Source: an uncultured Loktanella sp. (GTDB lineage: Bacteria; Pseudomonadota; Alphaproteobacteria; Rhodobacterales; Rhodobacteraceae). Taken from it: a stretch of DNA of 18,345 nucleotides. The notes below the pieces were generated by a model that saw nothing but the letters and a program-made list of their open reading frames with translations, was not told the DNA's origin and ran no database searches. The stretch is taken from positions 1 through 18,345 of the forward strand of contig CAJXTP010000031.1 of NCBI GenBank assembly GCA_913061335.1, in the 5' to 3' direction. Of this stretch, positions 1-5,784 are shown one piece after another. How positions within the stretch are numbered: position 1 is the stretch's first letter; every line of letters starts with the position of its first letter. The position numbers and the translations under genes were made by a program.

Positions 1-37
1 CTATTCGTCGGCAGCGTCAGATGTGTATAAGAGACAG
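1..37 (+). other. Nextera read-1 adapter (artefact)
   Basis: This stretch is synthetic. Positions 5-18 match the TCGTCGGCAGCGTC arm and 19-37 match the 19-bp Tn5 mosaic end AGATGTGTATAAGAGACAG. The leading CTAT would be the tail of an i5 index; it fits the common S502 index, recalled from memory. Genomic sequence starts at 38. ORFs called through this stretch are artefacts. Confidence 0.97.
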
Positions 38-129
38 CAGGCAAACGGGCCAAAGCCGAAGAAGCTTCCGACAAAATCCGCAAGAAATTCGGGGCAAAGG
101 CGATCATCAAAGGCCGCGCCTTGCGGTGA
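38..129 (+). CDS. dinB: C-terminal end of DNA polymerase IV (DinB-like), partial
   Basis: Only the last 30 codons are present, in the frame that begins at 40 and stops with TGA at 127-129; the rest is lost beyond the adapter. The residues run GKRAKAEEASDKIRKKFG and then AKAIIKGRALR. A short amphipathic helix followed by R-(K/R)-F-G and a G-R-(A/G)-L-R end is typical of the extreme C-terminus of alphaproteobacterial Y-family polymerase IV, after the little-finger domain. Such enzymes carry out error-prone translesion synthesis. The assignment rests on a short tail and on memory of the family, so it is tentative. No catalytic residues are visible. A palindrome 12 bp downstream of the stop could end its transcript. 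Confidence 0.55.
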
Positions 130-140
130 CGCGCAACCAC

Positions 141-162
141 GTAGGATGGGTCTTGACCCATC
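141..162. repeat. Palindromic intergenic repeat, copy 1
   Basis: GTAG is followed by the inverted repeat GATGGGTC-TT-GACCCATC (stem 145-152 with 155-162). Read on the opposite strand, the element at 1881-1906 is a second copy with the same GTAG-GATGGGT start and the same dyad. The left end lies 12 bp after the dinB stop. It may serve as a transcript end or be a dispersed REP-like element. Confidence 0.6.
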
Positions 163-206
163 GCACCCCGCGCCGATACCTTGACCCAACAGAAACCAGT
201 CACAAC

Positions 207-273
207 AGGAGGACACATGCTGACCAACCGCATCACGCGCCGACTTCAGCATGGCCCCCGCGCCGCCCTGTAA
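207..273 (+). CDS. 18-codon leader-type ORF upstream of ABC-F gene
   Basis: AGGAGG at 207-212 is followed four bases later by ATG at 217. The ORF encodes MLTNRITRRLQHGPRAAL and stops with TAA at 271-273. The peptide is basic (five Arg, one His) and ends in Gly-Pro-Arg-Ala-Ala-Leu. The stop codon lies inside a 10-bp hairpin (265-288). The next gene is an ABC-F ATPase, and in other bacteria ABC-F genes are often controlled by translated leader ORFs with attenuating hairpins. That makes a regulatory leader peptide a reasonable inference. I do not recognise the peptide, and expression is unproven. The ORF itself is 217-273; the interval includes its ribosome-binding site. Confidence 0.45.
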
Positions 274-288
274 ATCCGTTTGCAGGGC
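265..288 (+). promoter_or_regulatory. Leader hairpin 1 of ABC-F transcript
   Basis: GCCCTGTAAA-TCCG-TTTGCAGGGC forms a 10-bp stem with one T-G wobble and a UCCG (UNCG-type) tetraloop. It contains the stop codon of the 18-codon ORF. No U-tract follows, so it is not a simple terminator. A ribosome stalled on the small ORF would melt it. Confidence 0.55.
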
Positions 289-313
289 TGACCATACATC
301 GGTCCGCCTCGAC

Positions 314-337
314 TGCGCCTGAATTGGCGCATCCTCC
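314..337 (+). promoter_or_regulatory. Leader hairpin 2 and TCCTCC element
   Basis: TGCGCC-TGAATT-GGCGCA (314-331) is a perfect 6-bp stem. TCCTCC follows directly at 332-337 and is the exact complement of GGAGGA at 208-213, the ribosome-binding site of the 18-codon ORF. A long-range pairing between the two would close off the leader. The ABC-F start lies 20 bp further on. Confidence 0.4.
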
Positions 338-357
338 CGCGATTGAAAGACCCACCC

Positions 358-1884
358 ATGAGCCTCCTGACCCTTCAAAACCTCAGCATTACGCTGGGTG
401 ACCCGCTATTCTCCGACCTGACACTGAACCTGAACAAGGGTGACCGCCTCGGTCTTGTCGCAGCCAACGGACGCGGCAAAACGACATTAATGCAGTGCAT
501 GACGGGCGAAACCGAGCCAACCAAAGGCGATATCACCCGCGCACGCGGATTGCGCGTCGGACATGTCGCGCAATACGTCCCAAATGCAAAGCTTGATCAA
601 ACGCTCTATGATCTGGTGCTCTCTGCCCTACCCTCCGAGCAAGCCGATTTTGAAAGCTGGCGCGTGGATGTGGTGTTGGGCGATCTGTCGGTCCCTTACG
701 ATTTGCAACAGACACAGTTGCGTGAACTATCAGGCGGCTGGCAACGCACCGCGATGCTGGCCGCTGCTTGGATCACCGAACCGGATGTGCTGTTGCTAGA
801 CGAGCCAACCAACCACCTTGACCTGCACAGAATCGGGCTGTTGGAAAACTGGCTGCGCGCCCTGCCCCGCGATGTAGCGGTGATTATCACCAGCCACGAT
901 CGGGCGTTCCTTGATGCGGTCTGCACCCGCACGCTTTTTTTGCGGGCAGAAACCAGCCGCGACTTCGCACTGCCATTCACCGCTGCCCGAGACGCGCTTG
1001 ATGAAACCGACGCCGCAGACGCGCGCCGTTTTGCCAATGACCTGAACAAGGCCAGTCAATTACGTAAACAAGCGGCCAAGCTCAAGAACATCGGCATCAA
1101 CTCTGGCTCTGACTTGCTGATCACCAAAACCAAGCAATTGACCGAACGCGCAGCCAAGATCGAAGCAGCCGCCAAACCGGCCCACCGCGAAAAGGGCGCC
1201 GGGGAAATTAAGCTTGGCAATGCAGGTACACACGCCAAGGCGCTTATTACTTTCGACAATGTTGCGGTGGGGACACCTGACGGGCGCGCACTTTATAACA
1301 CTGGCGAGAAATGGATCACGCCTGGCGATCGGATCGTGCTGCTGGGCGCAAATGGCACCGGCAAAACGCAACTGGTACAAATGGTGCACCGGGCACTCAC
1401 GGGTGGAGATAGCCCAGTGCGGGCGGCGCCCTCGGTCTCGCTGGGGTATTCTGATCAGCATCTGAGCCAACTGAACGATACAGACACACCGATGCAGGCA
1501 ACCGCCGGACAATTCCACATCGGCGACCAACGCGCACGCGGACTGCTTGCGGGGGCTGGGGTCAACATTCAGATGCAAGATACGCCGCTGCACAAACTGT
1601 CAGGTGGGCAAAAAGCGCGGCTCGCGATGCTGGTTCTGCGCCTGCAACTCCCAAACTTTTATCTGCTGGATGAACCGACAAACCATTTGGATATCGAAGG
1701 CCAAGAAGCGCTGGAAGAAGAACTAGCGCGCCACGAGGCCGCCTGTCTGCTGGTCAGCCACGACCGTAGTTTTGTGCGCAACGTCGGTAACCGGTTTTGG
1801 TGGATCGACAGGCGACGACTGGTCGAGATCGACAGCCCCGACGACTTCTTTGCGGGGCAATTGCTAGGGTCGGATCACAGGTAA
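358..1884 (+). CDS. ABC-F family ATPase (tandem ABC domains, no membrane segments)
   Basis: The 508-residue soluble protein carries two ABC ATPase domains. Domain 1 has a Walker A at residues 35-43 (AANGRGKTT, with Ala for the first Gly), LSGGW at 124-128 and LLLDEPTNHLD at 145-155. A charged linker of about residues 200-295 follows. Domain 2 has Walker A GANGTGKT at 330-337, LSGGQ at 414-418 and LLDEPTNHLD at 436-445. This layout defines ABC-F proteins, which bind the ribosomal E site in translation control or antibiotic protection. The length is at the short end of the family, with almost no C-terminal extension. ATG at 358 is preferred over an upstream in-frame TTG at 343 because homology begins right after it; the ribosome-binding site (GAAAGA, 345-350) is weak. 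The structured leader upstream suggests regulated translation. I cannot assign a subfamily or claim resistance. Confidence 0.9.
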   Translation: MSLLTLQNLSITLGDPLFSDLTLNLNKGDRLGLVAANGRGKTTLMQCMTGETEPTKGDITRARGLRVGHVAQYVPNAKLDQTLYDLVLSALPSEQADFESWRVDVVLGDLSVPYDLQQTQLRELSGGWQRTAMLAAAWITEPDVLLLDEPTNHLDLHRIGLLENWLRALPRDVAVIITSHDRAFLDAVCTRTLFLRAETSRDFALPFTAARDALDETDAADARRFANDLNKASQLRKQAAKLKNIGINSGSDLLITKTKQLTERAAKIEAAAKPAHREKGAGEIKLGNAGTHAKALITFDNVAVGTPDGRALYNTGEKWITPGDRIVLLGANGTGKTQLVQMVHRALTGGDSPVRAAPSVSLGYSDQHLSQLNDTDTPMQATAGQFHIGDQRARGLLAGAGVNIQMQDTPLHKLSGGQKARLAMLVLRLQLPNFYLLDEPTNHLDIEGQEALEEELARHEAACLLVSHDRSFVRNVGNRFWWIDRRRLVEIDSPDDFFAGQLLGSDHR

Positions 1885-1906
1885 GATGGGTTAAAACCCA
1901 TCCTAC
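1881..1906. terminator. Palindromic repeat copy 2 between convergent genes
   Basis: GTAAGATGGGTT-AA-AACCCATCCTAC forms a 12-bp stem with a single mismatch. It overlaps the TAA stop of the ABC-F gene (1882-1884) and the TAG stop of the minus-strand amidohydrolase (1903-1905), so it probably ends transcripts from both sides. It is a second copy of the element at 141-162. No long T-run is present on either strand. Confidence 0.5.
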
Positions 1907-2766
1907 TCGGCTGCGAGAGATGCCGGCGTACCGCGTCCAATATCGGTGATCTCTTTCATGACATCGCTCAAGGCTGCCCGCAGGTCATCAAAACCTGAGG
2001 TTAATTCCAACGTCGCCTCGTCCATATACAATGCGCGATCAATCTCGATCTGGACCGCATGTTGGTGGCGCGACGGGCGGCCATAATGTTGCGCAATATA
2101 GGCTCCCGCAAATGGCATATTCCGCGCGACACGAAAACCCGCTGCGCCGAATGCCGCTTCAACACGTTCAACAACCGCTGGTCTGGCAGCCGCACCAAAC
2201 CTATCGCCGATCACGATCTCTGGCCGACCGACACCGGGCCCATTGATACCGTCCATCGCCTCGTGCGGCATGGAATGGCAGTCGATCAAAATCGCTTCAC
2301 CGAATGCAGTATGGCTTTGATCAATCAACGTCTGCAGTGTGTCGTGATACGGACGCCAATAATTGGCGACACGGGAGTGGGCCTCTTCCAACGTCAGCTT
2401 GCCCGCGTAAATCGGACGACCATTGGCCACAACACGCGGGACAATACCAAGCCCGCTAGCGACCCGCGGGTTATGCGAAACACGGTGTACACCTGCGATC
2501 AGGGCAGCGTCCATTTCATCAAGACCACGGTTCAAATCCAGATAAGCGCGCGGAGCCTTTGCCGACAACAGCGGTGCACCAAATTCCGGCGCATCTGCAT
2601 ACAACAAATCGACAAACGCATCCTCGGACGACCGAATTGCAGCCGCGTCCAACGCGGCAAGGCGCAAAAACGCATTCGAATAATCACGACCACTATGCGG
2701 AGACGCGAAAATAACGCTTGTTGTGCGCGTCTCTGGCTGTGCTAAAGCATAAGCAGGATGGGACAT
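1903..2766 (-). CDS. N-formylglutamate amidohydrolase family protein
   Basis: The 287-residue cytoplasmic enzyme belongs to the FGase family (COG3741), which hydrolyses N-formyl-L-glutamate to glutamate and formate or acts on related N-acyl amino acids. Recognisable blocks are ASPHSG (residues 21-26), SSEDAFVD (46-53), YLDLNR (75-80), IDCHSMPH (161-168) and GRPSRHQHAVQIEIDR (229-244); the His, Asp and Glu residues in them are the likely metal ligands and catalytic residues. ATG at 2766 has AAGGAG five bases upstream. It ends convergently with the ABC-F gene. No histidine-utilisation gene is adjacent, so a role in the Hut pathway cannot be assumed, and a broader N-formyl or N-acyl amino acid hydrolase is possible. 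Confidence 0.88.
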   Translation of the reverse strand: MSHPAYALAQPETRTTSVIFASPHSGRDYSNAFLRLAALDAAAIRSSEDAFVDLLYADAPEFGAPLLSAKAPRAYLDLNRGLDEMDAALIAGVHRVSHNPRVASGLGIVPRVVANGRPIYAGKLTLEEAHSRVANYWRPYHDTLQTLIDQSHTAFGEAILIDCHSMPHEAMDGINGPGVGRPEIVIGDRFGAAARPAVVERVEAAFGAAGFRVARNMPFAGAYIAQHYGRPSRHQHAVQIEIDRALYMDEATLELTSGFDDLRAALSDVMKEITDIGRGTPASLAAE

Positions 2767-2785
2767 TGCGGCTCCTTTGTGCCAA

Positions 2786-2813
2786 TTGATAGCCTAGTTT
2801 AGGTAATTATCAA
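2786..2813 (-). promoter_or_regulatory. Candidate promoter with dyad symmetry for the amidohydrolase gene
   Basis: On the minus strand, TTGATA (2808-2813) and TATCAA (2786-2791) are separated by 16 bp and lie about 20 bp upstream of the amidohydrolase ATG. The two hexamers are reverse complements, and CCTA/TAGG adds an inner dyad, so the whole site is nearly symmetric and could also bind a dimeric regulator. Confidence 0.35.
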
Positions 2814-2819
2814 AAGCCC

Positions 2820-2848
2820 TTGATCCCCCGTCCGACTCCTTTTATAGA
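2820..2848 (+). promoter_or_regulatory. Candidate sigma70-type promoter for tRNA-Val/rpmJ
   Basis: TTGATC (2820-2825) and TATAGA (2843-2848) are separated by exactly 17 bp, about 75 bp before the tRNA. It diverges from the amidohydrolase promoter. Each hexamer matches the consensus at four of six positions. Confidence 0.35.
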
Positions 2849-2922
2849 CCGCACGACTGACGTGGATAAGCCCCGCGTCCTATTTCATTATAGGGCACAG
2901 GATACTGGCCAAATCGGACAAA

Positions 2923-2997
2923 GGATGATTAGCTCAGCGGTAGAGCACTTCGTTGACATCGAAGGGGTCACTGGTTCGATCCCAGTATCGTCCACCA
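2923..2997 (+). tRNA. tRNA-Val (anticodon GAC)
   Basis: This 75-nt cloverleaf has the acceptor stem GGATGAT pairing with ATCGTCC (one T-G pair), a D arm with AGCTCAGCGGTAGAGC, and the anticodon stem CTTCG/CGAAG enclosing TTGACAT (anticodon GAC at 2955-2957). The T arm is CTGG-TTCGATC-CCAG, followed by discriminator A and an encoded CCA. It reads GUC and GUU valine codons. No intron or mismatch was seen. A small hairpin (3007-3023) follows before rpmJ, and the two genes may share a transcript. Confidence 0.97.
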
Positions 2998-3006
2998 TGA
3001 ATTCGC

Positions 3007-3023
3007 CAGCGTTTTTGACGCTG
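3007..3023 (+). terminator. Short hairpin between tRNA-Val and rpmJ
   Basis: CAGCGT-TTTTG-ACGCTG forms a perfect 6-bp stem ten bases after the tRNA 3' end. No U-tract follows, so it more likely marks a processing site or weak terminator than a full stop. Confidence 0.35.
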
Positions 3024-3075
3024 TTAATGCAACCCAAGGCGCAATCGCCGCGCCGTGACAATGAAGGATCGAGCC

Positions 3076-3201
3076 ATGAAAGTTCGTAACTCCCTCCGTT
3101 CGCTCAAGCAGCGTCACCGCGATTGCCGGATTGTGCGCCGTAAGGGCCGCGTCTATGTAATCAACAAGACGCAGCCTCGGTTTAAAGCCCGTCAGGGCTA
3201 A
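3076..3201 (+). CDS. rpmJ: 50S ribosomal protein L36
   Basis: The 41-residue basic protein begins MKVRNSLRSLKQRHRDC and ends KTQPRFKARQG, which identifies L36 (bL36), a component of the large ribosomal subunit near the 23S rRNA core. It has a single Cys (residue 17), so it lacks the Cys3-His zinc site of the classical form; this is the zinc-independent version usual in Rhodobacterales. GAAGGA (3063-3068) lies seven bases before the ATG. The gene follows tRNA-Val and ends before a strong intrinsic terminator. Confidence 0.95.
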   Translation: MKVRNSLRSLKQRHRDCRIVRRKGRVYVINKTQPRFKARQG

Positions 3202-3230
3202 ACCGCTGCAAAGCATTGAACGATTTGAAA

Positions 3231-3260
3231 GGTCGCACCCAATTGGGCGCGGCCTTTTTT
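3231..3260 (+). terminator. Intrinsic terminator after rpmJ
   Basis: GGTCGCACCC-AATT-GGGCGCGGCC forms a 10-position stem with one T-G wobble and one A-C mismatch, followed by six T (3255-3260). It closes the tRNA-Val/rpmJ transcript 29 bp after the rpmJ stop. Confidence 0.85.
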
Positions 3261-3335
3261 ATGCTATGCACTGGTCAGACCGGTCCAAAAACCGCTAGGT
3301 TGCTTGAAATAGCAACCACAAGTGGAATCTACCAA

Positions 3336-4523
3336 ATGAAAATGCCCCTTACCTGTATCGCCGCCCTGTTGATCGCATCCCCTGCTTTGGCCCAAGACCT
3401 TTGTGGCGGGTCAGGCACTGGTGGCCAATGGATCGGCGGAACCCAAGATGCATCAGATATCAGCACGGCAGACGCGCACCGCGAACAGCTTGCGTTAGTT
3501 TTGGGCGAAACGCCCTATGTTGGATTATTTTCACTCTCCGCGCCAACGCCGGTCCGGATCGAGGCAGCAGGCCGTGGTGCCGGTGACCCGCTGATCGATG
3601 TCTTTGATTCAGAGGGCGGGATCGTCGCGTCTGACGACGATTCAGGTGGTGGTGGGGCCGCGCGGGCCGAGCTAGACCTCCCAATCGGCACATACTGCGT
3701 ATCGATGAAAAGCTATGACGACGCTCCAATGAGCGCGTTCATGCGGATCGGTCGGCAGGATCAAGATCCACTTACCGAAGGCACGACCGAAGGATCAGCA
3801 CCCAACGCGAACGGCAGCTGTGCAGAAGCACAACCCTTCGGCGAGCTGGGAACAACCCAGTCTGTTGCTGTGGAAGACAACGGATTTAGGTCGTTCACAT
3901 TGGCTGAACCAACAGCCCTGACGATCACGGCCGAAAACGAAAACGCAGACCCGACCTTGGCGCTTTTGGATGACGATGAAAGCGAGATCGCGTCAAACGA
4001 TGATTATGACGGCCTGAATTCACGCATTGAGCAATCCGCGCCACTGCCTGCGGGCGACTACTGCGTCAGTGTCGGGGCAATCAACGACAGCAGCCTGCCT
4101 ATCGACTTGACCATCGCAGTCTACGATCCGGTTGCGGCACAGGCTGCTATTTACGCACGCGGTGAAGCGTCACCACCATTGGACGGGTCCGTCGAAATCA
4201 CCGATTTGGGCGCGCTCCAATCACGGATGCGTAAAGACCTGCAATTGGGATCTAACACGACATGGCTCACCGTCGATATCCCCGAAAGCAGCCTGCTGCT
4301 TATCGAAGCAGTCGCGGCAGGCAACGACGGTGACCCTTGGTTGGTGATCTTTGATGATCTTGGACGGCAACTCGCTGTCAACGACGATGTAGGCGATAGC
4401 CTCAACAGCTTGATCGCCACACGGGTTCTGGCTGGGCAATACGTTGTTGGTGTCAAACAGATTGGCGATGACGTGCAAGGCTTGGTGCGGCTTGTACTGG
4501 AACGGTATGTCCCCGCAAAATAA
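3336..4523 (+). CDS. Secreted protein with three PPC-like beta-sandwich repeats
   Basis: The protein has 395 residues. The N-terminus is a Sec signal peptide with a likely cut after ALA at residue 19. Three repeats follow, at about residues 60-145, 180-265 and 305-392. Each has a hydrophobic (F/V)x(L/I) strand, an acidic turn (SDDDSG, SNDDYDG, VNDDVGD) and a G-x-Y-x-V strand (GTYCVSM, GDYCVSV, GQYVVGV). This is the pattern of bacterial pre-peptidase C-terminal (PPC) domains; the acidic turns may bind calcium. No catalytic domain is visible, so it is probably a periplasmic or exported binding or scaffold protein. The start at 3336 is chosen because the signal peptide begins there; the open frame upstream runs back through the rpmJ terminator. 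The protein is very acidic. Function is unknown. Confidence 0.75.
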   Translation: MKMPLTCIAALLIASPALAQDLCGGSGTGGQWIGGTQDASDISTADAHREQLALVLGETPYVGLFSLSAPTPVRIEAAGRGAGDPLIDVFDSEGGIVASDDDSGGGGAARAELDLPIGTYCVSMKSYDDAPMSAFMRIGRQDQDPLTEGTTEGSAPNANGSCAEAQPFGELGTTQSVAVEDNGFRSFTLAEPTALTITAENENADPTLALLDDDESEIASNDDYDGLNSRIEQSAPLPAGDYCVSVGAINDSSLPIDLTIAVYDPVAAQAAIYARGEASPPLDGSVEITDLGALQSRMRKDLQLGSNTTWLTVDIPESSLLLIEAVAAGNDGDPWLVIFDDLGRQLAVNDDVGDSLNSLIATRVLAGQYVVGVKQIGDDVQGLVRLVLERYVPAK

Positions 4524-4531
4524 ATGATATC

Positions 4532-4566
4532 GGTTAGCCCAAACCAGTTTTAGGTTCGGGCTAACC
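4532..4566. terminator. Bidirectional terminator hairpin between convergent genes
   Basis: GGTTAGCCC (4532-4540) pairs perfectly with GGGCTAACC (4558-4566), with an extra AACC/GGTT pairing inside the loop. It lies between the stops of the PPC-like gene and the minus-strand seven-gene operon. A T-rich stretch follows on the minus-strand side, so it probably ends the operon. Confidence 0.65.
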
Positions 4567-4584
4567 AATCTTCACTATTGGAAT

Positions 4585-5745
4585 TCAAGTGTCATAGTCG
4601 CGTTGATCTTCGATCACGATCCCGTCACGCGGAATGTCGCCTTGCGCGCAGCAAGTGACCCGCGCCTTCAGCTTTAGAACGCCTTGAACCGCACGCGCAA
4701 TGATATCCGCGTCCAGCATGGCACCCTCAACAAGAACCGTCATACGATCCGCATCGCCATCACGATCAACGACGACACGCGCACGGTCAACGCCGTCCAA
4801 TCGATCAACCAAATCGGCCACCTGTTCAGGGCGCACGAACATACCTTTTATCTTGGCGGTCTGATCGGCGCGACCCATCCAGCCCTTGATGCGTATATTG
4901 GTGCGCCCGCAAGGGGACTGCCCTGCCATCACCGCGCTTAGATCACCCGTGGCAAAACGAATAAGCGGATAATCAGGGTTCAGCGACGTGACCACAACCT
5001 CGCCCACTTCGCCCTCGGGAACAGGAATACCGGTGCCAGGTGTGACAATCTCGACGATCACACCTTCGTCGACGATCATGCCTTGGCCCTCCGCGGTTTC
5101 ATAGGCGATCTGACCCAGATCAGCGGTCGCATAACACTGCAAACAGGCGATGCCGCGATCCGCATAAAACTGGCGCAACTGCGGGAACAGCGCGCCACCC
5201 GAAACAGCGGCCTTATTGATCTTAAGCGGCAAACCCATCTCGTCGGCTTTTTCCAAGATCACCTTAAGATAATCCGGCGTGCCAGCATAAGCGGTCGATC
5301 CAATGTCATGGGCGGCACGAACCTGCAGCTCGGTTTGGCCCGTACCAGCAGGCAGCACAGTGGCCCCAACAGCGCGCGCGCCATTTTCAAACATCGTACC
5401 TGCAGGGGTCAGGTGATAGCCAAAGCAGTTCTGCACAATGTCACTGGTGCCAATCTCGCAAGCGGCCAAAAACCGACCAAAGCGCCACCAGTCGTGGCTG
5501 GACCCACCCGGCTCGTAAATCGGACCAGGCGATTGAAATACGTGGGTGGCGTTCTTGACCGTCAGCCCGCCAAACGGCGGCTTGGCTTTCTGGGCCGCAC
5601 TGAGATCGGATTTACGCAACACAGGCAAGTCCACCAAATCCGCAAGCGCGTCAATCGGTGCATCCAATAGCGTGTTGAGCTTAGCCAATTGAGCGGCATC
5701 GCGGTCAGCTGGGCTCCGTGTTTCCAGTTCATCGAAATGGGCCAT
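4585..5745 (-). CDS. PaaK-like (phenylacetate-CoA ligase family) protein with altered active site
   Basis: This 386-residue protein aligns by motif order with phenylacetate-CoA ligases, which activate aromatic acids via an acyl-AMP. Family blocks seen are YHLTPAG (110-116), AYAGTPDYL (152-160), VSGGALF (181-187), YATADLG (205-211, where PaaK has a Y-G-x-(S/T)-E motif), RFATGDLS (263-270) and GWMGRADQTAKIKG near residue 290. The glycine/threonine P-loop expected near residue 72 is replaced by FQSPGPIYEPGG (70-81), and the C-terminal PR-x-(E)GK motif reads IPRDGIVIED with no Lys. It may be a variant ligase, an acyl-group handler or a non-catalytic partner. It is the last gene of the operon. ATG at 5745 (GGGAGA upstream) is preferred over an upstream TTG at 5766. 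Confidence 0.75.
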   Translation of the reverse strand: MAHFDELETRSPADRDAAQLAKLNTLLDAPIDALADLVDLPVLRKSDLSAAQKAKPPFGGLTVKNATHVFQSPGPIYEPGGSSHDWWRFGRFLAACEIGTSDIVQNCFGYHLTPAGTMFENGARAVGATVLPAGTGQTELQVRAAHDIGSTAYAGTPDYLKVILEKADEMGLPLKINKAAVSGGALFPQLRQFYADRGIACLQCYATADLGQIAYETAEGQGMIVDEGVIVEIVTPGTGIPVPEGEVGEVVVTSLNPDYPLIRFATGDLSAVMAGQSPCGRTNIRIKGWMGRADQTAKIKGMFVRPEQVADLVDRLDGVDRARVVVDRDGDADRMTVLVEGAMLDADIIARAVQGVLKLKARVTCCAQGDIPRDGIVIEDQRDYDT

Positions 5746-5784
5746 CAGTCTCTCCCGATCAGGCAAATGCGTTTTATATAAGTA

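Noticed and set aside
358..1884. Antibiotic-resistance annotation for the ABC-F protein
   Set aside because: Resistance ABC-F proteins cannot be told from housekeeping ones by the motifs visible here, and there is no resistance context.
2059..2745. Long plus-strand ORF opposite the amidohydrolase gene
   Set aside because: The minus-strand frame has clear family motifs and a ribosome-binding site; the plus-strand product has no recognisable domain and is a shadow.
2820..3089. ORF spanning the tRNA-Val gene
   Set aside because: It reads through the tRNA and into the start of rpmJ in another frame; not a credible protein.
5083..5670. Plus-strand ORF opposite the PaaK-like gene
   Set aside because: No ribosome-binding site or motif; the minus frame matches a known family along its length.
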